The notes below the pieces were generated by a model. The model was not told where the DNA came from, made no database searches, and saw only the letters and a program-made list of their open reading frames with translations. Of a stretch of 64,000 nucleotides of DNA, positions 54,104 through 63,363 are shown one piece after another. The position numbers were made by a program, and so were the translations under genes. Location: contig NZ_CP154859.1 in assembly GCF_039614725.1 (NCBI RefSeq), forward strand, positions 3,906,001-3,970,000, in the 5' to 3' direction. Each line of letters begins with the position of its first letter. Position 1 is the stretch's first letter. This DNA comes from Thauera sp. JM12B12. GTDB lineage: Bacteria > Pseudomonadota > Gammaproteobacteria > Burkholderiales > Rhodocyclaceae.

Positions 54104-54153
54104 ATTGACTCTTAATCAATTGGTCCTAGGTTCGAGTCCTAGTGCCCCCACCA
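54104..54153 (+). other. attR: 3-prime half of tRNA-Lys (CTT)
   Basis: The anticodon stem-loop ATTGA-CTCTTAA-TCAAT gives anticodon CTT (Lys); the T arm CTAGG-TTCGAGT-CCTAG and a 3-prime end GCCCCCACCA follow. No D arm or 5-prime acceptor strand is present in the preceding bases, so only the 3-prime half is here. Integrating elements leave such a copy at one end. The other end, with the complete tRNA, would be left of this window. Confidence 0.75.
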
Positions 54154-54170
54154 ATAAACTCAAGCACTTA

Positions 54171-54197
54171 GGCCAGTTCTCACGAACTGGCCTTTTT
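54171..54197 (+). terminator. Rho-independent terminator after the tRNA fragment
   Basis: Perfect 9-bp stem GGCCAGTTC/GAACTGGCC, 4-nt loop, five T. It is probably the original terminator of the tRNA-Lys transcript, outside the element. Confidence 0.8.
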
Positions 54198-54341
54198 GCT
54201 TTACCGCGTCCGCAGGTCCTTACCCCCGGTTTGCGCATTGCCTGGGCCGCTGCACGCAGGCTTGCGTTTTGGCCTCGCTCTTCATACCTTGGCAACAGGC
54301 TCCATCCTGCTCGGCAGCCGCGTTCGACATGGAGAAGGACG

Positions 54342-55040
54342 ATGATGACCAGGCATCTGCTGGCGGGCTCGCTGCTCGCGGCAATGACAGGCGGGACAGT
54401 GGCGGCGCCGCCGCTCGAGGCCGAACTCGTGGGCGCCTTCTTCGAGACCGAGCAGGTCGATGTCGCGGTCAGCGGCTCGGTGGTGGTCGGCGTGACCAGC
54501 ACGGCGGTGCAGGGCGGCAAGTCGGTCGGCAGCCTGCTCCTGCAGCACGCGGCCGGCGACGCGCAGGTGTGCCTGACGATGCTGTCGCGAGATGGCGTCT
54601 ATTACTCGCGCAACACCTTCAGGTTGCCTGAAGCCGGCGCCGGCCAGGCGGTGCGCCTGCCTTACCGCTCGAATCTGCGCGACCGCCTCGACGGCTATGC
54701 AGCCAGCGACCTCGCCATGCGCGCGAGCGCTGGCAGTTGCGAGCACGGCACCAACCTCTATTACGTGCTGGGTGCAGCGAGCGGCCCGGCGCCTGCGGCG
54801 ATCCGCGTGTTCGTCAATTCCTTCGGTGCCACCGACGTCTTCTACCGCAGCGCGGCGCACGGCCTGGAAGGGAGCTGCTCGCCGATTGCCGAGGGCCGGC
54901 GCACCAGCTTCGATCACTGGTGCGACATCCCGTGGCCCAAGGACGGTGCCGAGCGGGTCGAGGTCGGCATCGAGCGCGAACGCTACGGCCGCGAGATGCC
55001 CGCCGTGACGCTGACCCTCGTACTGCAGCCTCAGGACTGA
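54342..55040 (+). CDS. Exported hypothetical protein, 232 aa
   Basis: A clear signal peptide (MMTRHLLAGSLLAAMTGGTV, cleavage near AA) precedes a beta-rich protein of unknown family with four Cys that may form disulfides (AQVCLTM, AGSCEHG, GSCSPIA, HWCDIP). The ATG pair at 54342/54345 follows GGAGAAGGA. Its stop overlaps the next start (ATGA), so it begins a three-gene operon with a membrane protein and a protease-like protein. Confidence 0.75.
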   Translation: MMTRHLLAGSLLAAMTGGTVAAPPLEAELVGAFFETEQVDVAVSGSVVVGVTSTAVQGGKSVGSLLLQHAAGDAQVCLTMLSRDGVYYSRNTFRLPEAGAGQAVRLPYRSNLRDRLDGYAASDLAMRASAGSCEHGTNLYYVLGAASGPAPAAIRVFVNSFGATDVFYRSAAHGLEGSCSPIAEGRRTSFDHWCDIPWPKDGAERVEVGIERERYGREMPAVTLTLVLQPQD

Positions 55041-56179
55041 TGACCGGGCCACCACGGGCGGGCGACAAGCCACCCCGCCGCTCGACACCCAGGGCGCTGC
55101 ATCGCTGCGGCGCAGGCGCGAGCTTCCTGTGGAAGCTGGCGCTGGGGGCAGGCGTACTCGCGATCTGGCTGCTCGTGGGCGTCGTCGTCGTGCTGCTCGC
55201 GCTCAACCTGCACACACCGCCGAGCTGGTATTTCAGCATCGGCGCGCAGACCGAGGCAGCCGACATCGAGCTCGCCGCCGGGCGCGAGACGCAGTGGCGC
55301 ATCGAAGGCGCCATCGTCTGCGCCACCGAGGCATTGCCGGCGCCACTCGCGCTGCTGCCGCGGGAAGCGTCCTCGCCTTGCGGCGGCCGGCGCTGGTTCG
55401 CGCACGCCTTGCCTAGCGGCGAGAACGCGGAGCATGTGCTGGTGCTGGGTGGTCCCGGCATCTCGGCGGATGGCGCCGCGACGCCGGGTGCAGAGCCTGC
55501 GGCACTCCAGGTCGGGCTCGAGACGCGCGGCGATGGCGGCCTGCAGATGTCGATCCGCGGACCGGGTCCGCTGCGCCTGGCGGTATCCGGGCAGGCGCTC
55601 GCCCTGCCCCCCGGCCTCAACCTGATCTGGGCGGGCGAGGCCCGGCCGCGCGACCTCGTCTTCCCCTTCACCGGGGAACGCGTGCGGGTCGGTCGCGACG
55701 TGACCTGGTCCGACTCGAGCATGTTGCGCGAGGGAACGCTGACGGTATTCACGGCCTCGGAGGAATCGCTGGCAAAGCGCTCGCAGGTCGAGGAGGTCGC
55801 GCTGATGCCCGGCGACCAGGTCCGCCTCGAGCGCCATGGCGGGGACGGCGTCTTTCACCCCAAGGGCTTCGTTCGCTTCGATCGGCTGGGCGGCGGCGAC
55901 GCACCGGCAAGCCTGGGTGTGGTCGCGTTCGGGCGCGCCGAGAGCATCCGCATCGAACGCTTTGGCGACAGCGGCTACGAGTTCAAGCCGGGATGGTGGG
56001 TCGGCATCCTGCACGACCGCCTGCTGATGATGTGGTCGGCGGTCCTCGCCGCGCTGATCACCGTGCTCGGGGGCATCGCTGGCTGCCGCGAACTAGCGAC
56101 GTCGCCGGCCGAGGCCTGGCGCGCGCTATGTCGTGAATGGCGCGCCGGCACACCGCGACCCCAGGAGGATGAACGATGA
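55040..56179 (+). CDS. Membrane-anchored hypothetical protein, 379 aa
   Basis: No family is recognised. The N-terminus is cytoplasmic and basic, followed by one helix at about 28-55 (LALGAGVLAIWLLVGVVVV), a 270-residue beta-rich periplasmic domain and a second helix near residue 330 (LLMMWSAVLAALITVLGGIA). Coupled by ATGA overlaps to both neighbours, it probably works with the exported protein and the protease-like protein at the inner membrane. Confidence 0.72.
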   Translation: MTGPPRAGDKPPRRSTPRALHRCGAGASFLWKLALGAGVLAIWLLVGVVVVLLALNLHTPPSWYFSIGAQTEAADIELAAGRETQWRIEGAIVCATEALPAPLALLPREASSPCGGRRWFAHALPSGENAEHVLVLGGPGISADGAATPGAEPAALQVGLETRGDGGLQMSIRGPGPLRLAVSGQALALPPGLNLIWAGEARPRDLVFPFTGERVRVGRDVTWSDSSMLREGTLTVFTASEESLAKRSQVEEVALMPGDQVRLERHGGDGVFHPKGFVRFDRLGGGDAPASLGVVAFGRAESIRIERFGDSGYEFKPGWWVGILHDRLLMMWSAVLAALITVLGGIAGCRELATSPAEAWRALCREWRAGTPRPQEDER

Positions 56180-57300
56180 GCGCTCCCCGCTCGCGCACCA
56201 GGCTCCGCGCATTCGCACTGTTCGCCCTGCTGCCCTGCGTCGCCCCGGTCGCCGCGCAGCAGGCGGTGGTGACGACGCAGGACGCCAATGCACTCGAGAT
56301 CGGGCAGGCCTTTCTCGCCCACCATGGCGGCCGGTGCTACGCCATCCTGCCGACCCATGTCGTGAGCGAAGCCGGGCGTCCGGCCTTGCGCCGCGAGGGC
56401 ACGCAAGGCTTGCTCGGCGAAACCGTGGACCACGCCGACCTCGGCGACGATCTCAGCCTCGCCCGGGTGGACGGCGCCATCGGCAACGACTGCGGGGCGA
56501 GCGCGCTCAGCGTCCGGCGCGCCGTCGAGCGCCTGCTGCAGCAGGGCCGCCTGGGCACGCTGCGCTCGATCAACGGCGACGGCACGGTGGCCCAGCTCGG
56601 TGTCACCATCGTCGATGACGACGGTCGCGGCACCCTGCGCGTACAGCCCACCCACCAGGGCAACCCGATCCGCAAGGGCCTCAGCGGCAGCCTGCTGCTC
56701 ATAGACGGCGTCAGCGTCGGCATGCTGCTGTCCGTCAATGCGCGCTCGGGCATCGGCACCGTGGCCCGCATCGACACGCTGATGTCGAAGGTGGACGCCC
56801 ACCTGCTGAGCCCCGCGGCGGCGGTCGTGGCCGAGTCGCCCGACCAGGCGGCAGCGGCAAGCTCCGGCGCCCTGCCGGCCGCGCCCGCCAGCGGCCCGCG
56901 CGTGCTCGCATGGAGTGCGCTGCCGATCGACGAGGCGCATCGTGCCGCCAACCTCACCGCCGGCGCCGAGGCGCCCGCCTGGGCGAGCATCCCCGCCCGC
57001 TGGCCGGTGACCATCGACCTGCAGGCCGGCGAGGGCCTGGTGACGATCAGCGGCGTGGTGCTCGACGGTCGCGGCGTCGCCGACGCCGGCCAGCTGCCCG
57101 CCCACGTCGAGCTGTTCATCAACCCGAGCGGTGACGCGCGCGCCTGGCGCGCCATCACCTCGATGCCGCTGGACTACCGCGACGGCGTCGCGCGGATCGC
57201 CCTCGCGCCGCTGCGTACCCGGCTCCTGCGGCTGAGCTTCAGCGCCACGGTGGGCGGCGGCGGCGTCATCAGTCTCGGCCGCATCGGCCTGGTGCAGTAG
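56176..57300 (+). CDS. Exported trypsin-like serine protease
   Basis: A signal peptide (cleavage near residue 28) is followed by a chymotrypsin-fold pattern: His61 in ILPTHVV, Asp91 or 92 in DLGDDLSLARV, and Ser170 in RKGLSGSLLL, which replaces the usual GDSGG. The triad appears complete. After a proline/alanine linker (about 215-240) a C-terminal beta domain of about 130 residues follows, possibly a carbohydrate- or surface-binding module. Last gene of the operon; substrate unknown. Confidence 0.7.
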   Translation: MSAPRSRTRLRAFALFALLPCVAPVAAQQAVVTTQDANALEIGQAFLAHHGGRCYAILPTHVVSEAGRPALRREGTQGLLGETVDHADLGDDLSLARVDGAIGNDCGASALSVRRAVERLLQQGRLGTLRSINGDGTVAQLGVTIVDDDGRGTLRVQPTHQGNPIRKGLSGSLLLIDGVSVGMLLSVNARSGIGTVARIDTLMSKVDAHLLSPAAAVVAESPDQAAAASSGALPAAPASGPRVLAWSALPIDEAHRAANLTAGAEAPAWASIPARWPVTIDLQAGEGLVTISGVVLDGRGVADAGQLPAHVELFINPSGDARAWRAITSMPLDYRDGVARIALAPLRTRLLRLSFSATVGGGGVISLGRIGLVQ

Positions 57301-57304
57301 CACC

Positions 57305-57325
57305 GGGGCGCAGCGACCGCGCCCC
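57305..57325. terminator. Hairpin between convergent genes
   Basis: GGGGCGC and GCGCCCC arms with a 7-nt loop lie between the two convergent stop codons. There is no T run on either side, so termination strength is uncertain. Confidence 0.4.
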
Positions 57326-57327
57326 GC

Positions 57328-57939
57328 TCAGCGCAGCTTGGCCGAGGCGAGGAACTGGGTACGGCCCGATTCCAGACGCACCACGCCGGCAATCGCGTTG
57401 TCGTCGCGCAGGCTCATCGTCCCGGCAATGCGCGAACTGTAGCTGAACACCAGCTCGGTACCACTGACCTGCCCCTGCCAATGACCCGACTTGAAGGTCC
57501 CGGCCTCGGCATTGCGGCCGTCGATCGGCACCACCAGCCCACTGCCGTTCTTGACCAGATACTCGGCGGAGGCCTCCTGGATCGCCTTCGGCGCAGAGGG
57601 ATCGGGCGCCAGCGTCAGGTGGAGGTTGTTCTGGCTCAGCAGCAGGGCCTTGAAGGCCATCGCCCGCAGCAGGCTGTCGGCGCTCACGAGACCGGTCTCG
57701 TAGGCAATCAGCCGCAGCGCCTCGTCGCCGCTCTTGACCATGGCGTCGAAGGTGGCGAGTCGCAGGTTCTGGTCCGGACCGTTGAGGACCTTGCGCAGCT
57801 CCTCGATCTCGCGCGCCTGACCGCGCGCGCGCTCGAGGATCTCGGCCGCCGTGCCCTGGGCCTGCGCCACCGCAGGGATCGAAAGAGCGGACAGGCCGAG
57901 GGCGCCCAGCAGGGCGGCATGGACGATTGGGCGACGCAT
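57328..57939 (-). CDS. Exported hypothetical protein, 203 aa
   Basis: The signal peptide MRRPIVHAALLGALGLSALS ends at AQAQ (about residue 28). A helical segment with a leucine pattern (AAEILERARGQAREIEELRK) and then helical repeats (FDAMVKSGDEALRLIAYETG) lead to a C-terminal beta part. It is not a known enzyme. AGGAG lies 9 nt before the ATG. A 182-nt gap separates it from the acetyltransferase gene. Confidence 0.75.
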   Translation of the reverse strand: MRRPIVHAALLGALGLSALSIPAVAQAQGTAAEILERARGQAREIEELRKVLNGPDQNLRLATFDAMVKSGDEALRLIAYETGLVSADSLLRAMAFKALLLSQNNLHLTLAPDPSAPKAIQEASAEYLVKNGSGLVVPIDGRNAEAGTFKSGHWQGQVSGTELVFSYSSRIAGTMSLRDDNAIAGVVRLESGRTQFLASAKLR

Positions 57940-58121
57940 CGGGCGGACTCCTGGAAAGGGGGTGAAGTCGGTCCTGCATTCTAGGACACGATCCAGCCAA
58001 GGCGCGCGCGCGTCGATCGGGGCGGCGGAGACCGGACTGCCTGAGCGCACACACTCGCAGCGCAGCCGGCATGCGAGTCCGCACGCGGCCGTGGGTCGGG
58101 GACGTCGGGTTCGCCGCTCGG

Positions 58122-60788
58122 TCACCCGTGCAGCGGCTTCGCCACCCTGCGCAGGGTGTTCTCCTCCGGGTGCGGCTGCACCGAGAACCCCAGGCTGTGC
58201 ATCAGGCGCAGCATCTTCGGGTTGTTGCCCAGCACGTCGCCGACGATGCTGCGGTAGCCCTTGCTGCGCGCGCAGTCGATCAGCGCACCCATGAGGCGGC
58301 GCCCGAGGCCGAAGCGCTGCCAGTCGTCGGCGACCACGAGCGCGAACTCCACCGACTCGCCGTCCGGCGCCAGCGTGTAGCGCGCGCTGCCGATCATGGC
58401 CTCGTCGTCGCCCGTCCCGGTGAGCGCGATCAGCGCCATCTCGCGGTCGTAGTCGATCTGCGTGAAACGCGCGATGAGGCCCGCCGGCAGTTCCTCGATC
58501 GCCTCCATGAAGCGGTAATAGCGGGTCTCCGGGCTCATGCGGTCGAAGAAGGCCTGGACCTTGCCGGCGTCCTCCGGGCGCACCGGACGCACGCGCACGC
58601 TGCGCCCGTCGGACATCTTCCAGTCCTGAACGAGATGGCCCGGGTAGGGATGGATCGCCATGTGGGCATAGCGGTCGCTGCCTGCCGGCAGCCCGTGGTC
58701 GATGACCACGCGGGCGTCGGCGACGATGGCGCCGTGTTCGTCGGCGATCAGCGGGTCGATCACCAGCTCGTTCACCCAGGGCAGCTCGCAGGCGAGGTCT
58801 GAGACGGCGAGCAGCACACGCTCGAGCGCGTCGCGATCGACCGCCGGCAGGCCGGCGCAGCGGTCGAGCAGCTGCGCCACCTGGGCCGCGTCGATGAGGT
58901 CGCGCGCGAGCACGCCGTTCAGGGGCGGCAGCGCGTGGGCGCGGTCGCCCACGTGGCCGGCGGCGGCGCCCCCCGCGCCGAGGCTGATCACCGGGCCGAA
59001 CACCGGGTCGCGGAACACCGCCAGGCGCAGTTCGCGCGCGTGCGGGCGCTCGAGGTAGGGCTCGATCGACACGCCGGCGATGCGCGCCTCGGGATGGCGC
59101 AGGCGGACGCTGGCGACGATGTCGTTGTAGGCGCTCCACACCGACTCGGTGGCGCTGAGGTCGAGGCGCACCCCGCCCGCCTCCGACTTGTGGGTGAGGT
59201 CGGGCGAATCCACCTTCATCACCACCGGGAAGCCCACCTGCTCGGCGACGAACAGCGCCTCGGTGACGTCGCGCGCGACCAGGGTCTGGGTGACGGGCAC
59301 GCCGAAGCTGCGCAGCAGCGCCTTCGACTCCATCGCCGACAGCACCGTGCGGCGCTGGTTGAGCAGCGCCTCCACGAGCAGCCGCGCGCCGCCGCCGCTG
59401 CGCCCGGCGGGCGCGGACTGCCCCGCGGTCTGCAGCAGCAGGGCCTGGTGGCGGTAGAACTTGGAGACATTGTGGAAGAGCTCGACGGCGGTCTCCGGCG
59501 CATGGAACACCGGGATGCCGGCCTGTTCGAGCAGCGCCCGGCCCTCGGCGACCTGCCCGCCACCCATCCAGCAGCAGCACAAGGCCAGCCTGAGCTCGCG
59601 CGAGACCTCGACGATGGCCTGCGCGATCTCCACCGGGTCGGTCAGGGCGTGCGGCGACAGGATCACCAGCACATTGCCGATCGCCGGATCCTCGCCGAGC
59701 GCGCGGAGGGCGTCGCGGTAGCGCTGCGGCGACGCGTCGCCACCGAGGTCGAGCGGGTTGGCCGCCGCCGCGCCGCCGAGGCGGAGCGCGGCGAGCGCCT
59801 CCTTGGTGCGCCCGGACAGCTCGACCAGGGGCGCACCGAGGTCGCCCGCGCGGTCGGCGGCGATCGCGCCCGGGCCACCGCCATTGGTGACGATCGCAAG
59901 CTGCTCGACGCGCGGCCGGAACCCCGAGGCCAGCGCGCGAGCGGCGAAGAACAGCTGGGCGACGTTCTGCACGCGCACCACGCCCGCGCGCCGCATGGCG
60001 GCGTCGAACACGGTGTCGGCGAGCGAGACCTCGCCCACCGTGGCGCGGTGCCCATGCTCGTGGCGGCCGGGCTTGAGCAGGATGATCGGCTTGATGCGCG
60101 CCGCCGAGCGCAGCGCGCTCATGAAATGGCGTGCGTTCCGGACGCGATCGACATGCAGCAGGATGTAGCGCGTGCGCTCGTCATGGACCAGGTAGTCGAG
60201 CGTCTCGCCGAAATCGACGTCCATCGCCGCGCTCAGCGAGATCACCGACGAGAAGCCGATCTGGTGGGTGGCCGCCCAGTCGAGCACCACCGAGCACATC
60301 GCGCCCGACTGCGACACCAGCGCCAGTTCGCCGCTCGTCACCGCAATCCGCGTCAGCGCAGCGTTGAGCCCATCGGCCGGACGCAGGAGGCCGAGGCTGC
60401 CCGGGCCGAGCAGGCGCACGCCGCCGCTGCGCGCGGTCTCCAGCAGGCGGGCGTGGAGCGCACTGTCGGCAGGGTCGAGCGCGGTGACGATCACCGCGTT
60501 GCGCACGCCGGCGCGGCCGCATTGCTCGACGAGCGCATGCAGGGTGCGTACCGGGGTCGCGATGATGGCGAGGTCGATGCGGCGCCCGATCTCGTCCACG
60601 CTGCGGTGGCAGGGCCGTCCGAACACCGTATCGTGCTTCGGGTTGACCGCGTGCAGCCCGCCCCGGAAGCCACCGTCGACGAGATTCCCGAAGATCACGC
60701 GGCCGACCGAATGCGCCTCCTCGGAGGCGCCGATCACGGCGACCGAGGCGGGCTCGAACAGCGACTTCAGATAGTGGGCGTTGAGCAT
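58122..60788 (-). CDS. Pat/PatZ-type protein lysine acetyltransferase
   Basis: This protein of nearly 890 aa joins an ADP-forming acyl-CoA synthetase-like part to a GNAT domain. Domains in order: CoA-binding Rossmann (VAVIGASEEAHSVGRVIFGN), ligase-like flavodoxin folds, ATP-grasp (FGVPVTQTLVAR ... VVMKVDSPDLTHKSEAGGV) and, from about residue 735, GNAT with WQRFGLGRRLMGALI as acetyl-CoA site. Such enzymes acetylate and switch off acyl-CoA synthetases. Its place after the paa operon fits control of acyl-CoA formation. The start is uncertain (60788 or 60797). Confidence 0.9.
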   Translation of the reverse strand: MLNAHYLKSLFEPASVAVIGASEEAHSVGRVIFGNLVDGGFRGGLHAVNPKHDTVFGRPCHRSVDEIGRRIDLAIIATPVRTLHALVEQCGRAGVRNAVIVTALDPADSALHARLLETARSGGVRLLGPGSLGLLRPADGLNAALTRIAVTSGELALVSQSGAMCSVVLDWAATHQIGFSSVISLSAAMDVDFGETLDYLVHDERTRYILLHVDRVRNARHFMSALRSAARIKPIILLKPGRHEHGHRATVGEVSLADTVFDAAMRRAGVVRVQNVAQLFFAARALASGFRPRVEQLAIVTNGGGPGAIAADRAGDLGAPLVELSGRTKEALAALRLGGAAAANPLDLGGDASPQRYRDALRALGEDPAIGNVLVILSPHALTDPVEIAQAIVEVSRELRLALCCCWMGGGQVAEGRALLEQAGIPVFHAPETAVELFHNVSKFYRHQALLLQTAGQSAPAGRSGGGARLLVEALLNQRRTVLSAMESKALLRSFGVPVTQTLVARDVTEALFVAEQVGFPVVMKVDSPDLTHKSEAGGVRLDLSATESVWSAYNDIVASVRLRHPEARIAGVSIEPYLERPHARELRLAVFRDPVFGPVISLGAGGAAAGHVGDRAHALPPLNGVLARDLIDAAQVAQLLDRCAGLPAVDRDALERVLLAVSDLACELPWVNELVIDPLIADEHGAIVADARVVIDHGLPAGSDRYAHMAIHPYPGHLVQDWKMSDGRSVRVRPVRPEDAGKVQAFFDRMSPETRYYRFMEAIEELPAGLIARFTQIDYDREMALIALTGTGDDEAMIGSARYTLAPDGESVEFALVVADDWQRFGLGRRLMGALIDCARSKGYRSIVGDVLGNNPKMLRLMHSLGFSVQPHPEENTLRRVAKPLHG

Positions 60789-60885
60789 GGCGATCATGGG
60801 CGTGCGGGCGGGAGGGCCACAGTCTAGGCGCAGAGGCCGGCGCGCTTCGTTGATCTTCATCAGCGCGCGCGGCGAGCGCAGCATG

Positions 60886-60914
60886 AATAAAAAGCGGCCG
60901 TCGAAACGGCCGCT
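60886..60914 (-). terminator. Terminator of the paa operon
   Basis: On the minus strand AGCGGCCGT-TTCG-ACGGCCGCT, a perfect 9-bp stem with a UUCG loop, is followed by TTTTATT. It lies 44 nt after the paaE stop. Confidence 0.85.
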
Positions 60915-60957
60915 TGCGATCGTGGCCGTGGACGGCCAGCTCCGTAGGCGGGCGCGC

Positions 60958-62055
60958 TCAGCGCTCGTCGAAGCTCAGCTTCAGGCTCTTGCTGGTGCAG
61001 CGCGCCTGACAGCTGAGCACGAAGCCCTGATCCACCTCGGCCGCTTCCAGGGTGAAGTTCTTGTCCATCACCACGTCGCCGTCGAGCACCTTGGCGCGGC
61101 AGGTGCAGCACACGCCGGCCTTGCACGAGAACGGCAGGTCGAGGCCGGCGTTGAGCGCGGCGTCGAGCAGGTGGTCGTCCGGACCGATGGCGATCTCGTG
61201 CTCCTTGCCGTCGAGCACCAGGGTCATCGTGATGTCCTTGGCCGCGGTGGCCACCGCCTCGGCGGTGCTGGAGGCGCCGACCGGCTTGGCGCCCGGTGGC
61301 AGCGTGGCGGTGAAGCGCTCGGTGCGGATGCGGTCGGCGGGTACGCCGGCCTCGACCAGGGCGGCCTCGGTGGCGCTGATCATCTCGTCCGGACCGCAGA
61401 TGAAGACCTCGTCCATGCTGCCGACCGGCAGCAAGGCCTTGATGATCTCGCGCACCTTGTCACCGTCGATGCGGCCCTGCAGCAGGTCGACTTCCTGCGC
61501 CTGGCGCGACAGCACGTGGATCATGGTCAGGCGGTCGCGGTAGCGGTCCTTCAGGTCCTGCAGCGCTTCGTTGAACATCACGGTGGACATGCGGCGGTTG
61601 CCGTAGATCAGCGTGAATTTCGACTCGGGCTGCTCTTCCAGCGTGGTCGCGGCGATCGACAGGATGGGCGTGATGCCCGAGCCGGCGGCGAAGCCGACGC
61701 GGTGGATGGCGCGCTTCTTCTTGACCACGAAGCGACCGTCGGGCGGCATCACCTGAAGGGTGTCGCCAGCCTTGACCGACTTCGCCGCCCAGTTCGAGAA
61801 CAGGCCGCCTTCGACCGGGCGGATGCCGATCTCGAGTTCGCCCGCGGTCGCCAGCCGGCTGCGCGGGCTGCTGATCGAGTAGTTGCGGCGCACGTCCTGG
61901 CCGTCGATGGTGGCGCGCAGGGTGAGGAACTGGCCCGGCTCGAAGGCGAAGCGCGCCTTCTCCGCGGCGGGGATGTCGAACGTGATCGCCACCGCGCCGG
62001 CCGCCTCGGGGCTCACGCGCTTGACGGAGAGTTCTTGAAAACGAGGTGCTGACAT
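60958..62055 (-). CDS. Phenylacetyl-CoA 1,2-epoxidase reductase subunit PaaE
   Basis: This 365-aa protein passes electrons from NADPH to the PaaABC oxygenase. It shows the ferredoxin-reductase part with RNYSISSPRS (FAD) and GFAAGSGITPILS (NAD(P)H) and a C-terminal plant-type 2Fe-2S domain with CKAGVCCTC and a later Cys in LSCQARC. Full length. It is the last gene of the paa operon, 19 nt after paaD. Confidence 0.96.
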   Translation of the reverse strand: MSAPRFQELSVKRVSPEAAGAVAITFDIPAAEKARFAFEPGQFLTLRATIDGQDVRRNYSISSPRSRLATAGELEIGIRPVEGGLFSNWAAKSVKAGDTLQVMPPDGRFVVKKKRAIHRVGFAAGSGITPILSIAATTLEEQPESKFTLIYGNRRMSTVMFNEALQDLKDRYRDRLTMIHVLSRQAQEVDLLQGRIDGDKVREIIKALLPVGSMDEVFICGPDEMISATEAALVEAGVPADRIRTERFTATLPPGAKPVGASSTAEAVATAAKDITMTLVLDGKEHEIAIGPDDHLLDAALNAGLDLPFSCKAGVCCTCRAKVLDGDVVMDKNFTLEAAEVDQGFVLSCQARCTSKSLKLSFDER

Positions 62056-62074
62056 GTCGTTTTGGCTCCGGCCC

Positions 62075-62569
62075 TCAGAAGGGCTTGAAGTAATCGAAGG
62101 GTTCCTGGCAGTCGAGGCAGCGGTACAGCGCCTTGCAGGCCGTGGAACCGAACTGGGAGGTGACGACGGTATGCGTGGAGCCGCACTTGGGACAGGCGAC
62201 CGGCTCCGCGCTGCGTCGCACGAACTTCACCACGCTGACGTCCTTGGGCGTGGCGTGCGGCGGCGCGATGCCGTACTGGCGCAGCTTCTCCTTCGCCTCC
62301 TCGCTCATCCAGTCGGTGGTCCAGGCCGGCGCGAGCTGGGTGATCACCCGCGCCGCGATGCCGGCCTGCTCCAGCGTGGCGCGCACGTCGTCCTCGATCT
62401 GGCCCATGGCCGGGCAGCCGCTGTAGGTCGGCGTGATGACGACCTCGATGCCGTCCGCGGTCTCGCGCACGTCGCGCAGGATGCCCAGCTCGCGCAGGGT
62501 CACCACCGGGATCTCGGGGTCGGTCAGCGGCTCCAGCGTCGCCCAGACCTTGTCGACGGTGCTGCTCAT
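62075..62569 (-). CDS. PaaD, maturation protein of the PaaABCE epoxidase
   Basis: This 164-aa protein has an N-terminal MIP18/DUF59 domain (TDPEIPVVTLRELGILRDV, then PTYSGCPAM) and a C-terminal zinc-ribbon-like part with two CxxC motifs (VACPKCGST and YRCLDCQEP). PaaD is thought to help iron-sulfur cluster assembly of PaaE. It lies 11 nt after paaC. Confidence 0.95.
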   Translation of the reverse strand: MSSTVDKVWATLEPLTDPEIPVVTLRELGILRDVRETADGIEVVITPTYSGCPAMGQIEDDVRATLEQAGIAARVITQLAPAWTTDWMSEEAKEKLRQYGIAPPHATPKDVSVVKFVRRSAEPVACPKCGSTHTVVTSQFGSTACKALYRCLDCQEPFDYFKPF

Positions 62570-62580
62570 GGCGTCCGCCC

Positions 62581-63363
62581 TTACCAGGTCGCGTTGGGAT
62601 GCGCGCGGGCCAGCACCTGCATCTCGCCGAGCAGATAACCCAGGTGCTCGGAATGCAGGCCGACCTTGCCCTCGGTGACGTAGCCGTGGAAGTTCGGCCG
62701 CGTCAGCGTCGCCTCTTCCAGCGCCTCGTTCACGATCTCGTCCCACTGCGGGCGCAGCGCCCACACGTCGATGCCCACCCCGGCCGCCACCGCGGCGCCT
62801 TCGGCCGGGCTGGTGGTCCAGAACTCCTCGGTGTAGGGCATCAGGTGGTTCACCGCCGCCTGCACGCGGGCGTGCGACTCCTCGGTGCCGTCGCCCAGGC
62901 GCACCAGCCAGTCACGCGAGTGGTGCAGGTGGTAGCTGGCTTCCTTGAGCGACTTGGAGGCGATCGCCGCCAGGCTCTCGTCCTTCGAGTGCTGCAGCTT
63001 GTCCCACACCAGCACCATCAGCGTGGCGTAGAGGAAGTTGCGCACGATGGTCGTCGCGTAGTCGCGGTCTGCCGCGGCGTAGCCGACCAGCGGGCCGTGA
63101 TGCGGGAGCTCGAGCAGGGTGTAGTTGCGGAACTCGTGCGCATCGCGGAAGTAGGCGAGCTTGTCCTCGGTTGCGTCGCCGCCCATCAGCTCGGCCGCGC
63201 GCTGGTACAGCAGGCGGGCCTGGCCGATGAGGTCGAGGCTGACGTTGGCCAGCGCCAGATCCTCTTCGAGGATGGGGCCGTGGCCGCACCATTCGGCGTT
63301 GCGCTGACCGAGCACGACGGCGTTGTCGGCCAGGTGCAGCAGGTAGTCGATCGGCGTGCTCAT
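62581..63363 (-). CDS. PaaC, structural subunit of phenylacetyl-CoA epoxidase
   Basis: This 260-aa ferritin-like helical protein (LLHLADNAVVLGQRNAEWCG, SYHLHHSRDWLVRLGDGTEE) pairs with the catalytic PaaA. Its start codon overlaps the paaB stop region, consistent with coupling. Confidence 0.96.
   Translation of the reverse strand: MSTPIDYLLHLADNAVVLGQRNAEWCGHGPILEEDLALANVSLDLIGQARLLYQRAAELMGGDATEDKLAYFRDAHEFRNYTLLELPHHGPLVGYAAADRDYATTIVRNFLYATLMVLVWDKLQHSKDESLAAIASKSLKEASYHLHHSRDWLVRLGDGTEESHARVQAAVNHLMPYTEEFWTTSPAEGAAVAAGVGIDVWALRPQWDEIVNEALEEATLTRPNFHGYVTEGKVGLHSEHLGYLLGEMQVLARAHPNATW

Noticed and set aside
58935..60827. 630-codon plus-strand frame
   Set aside because: Antisense shadow of the Pat acetyltransferase gene.
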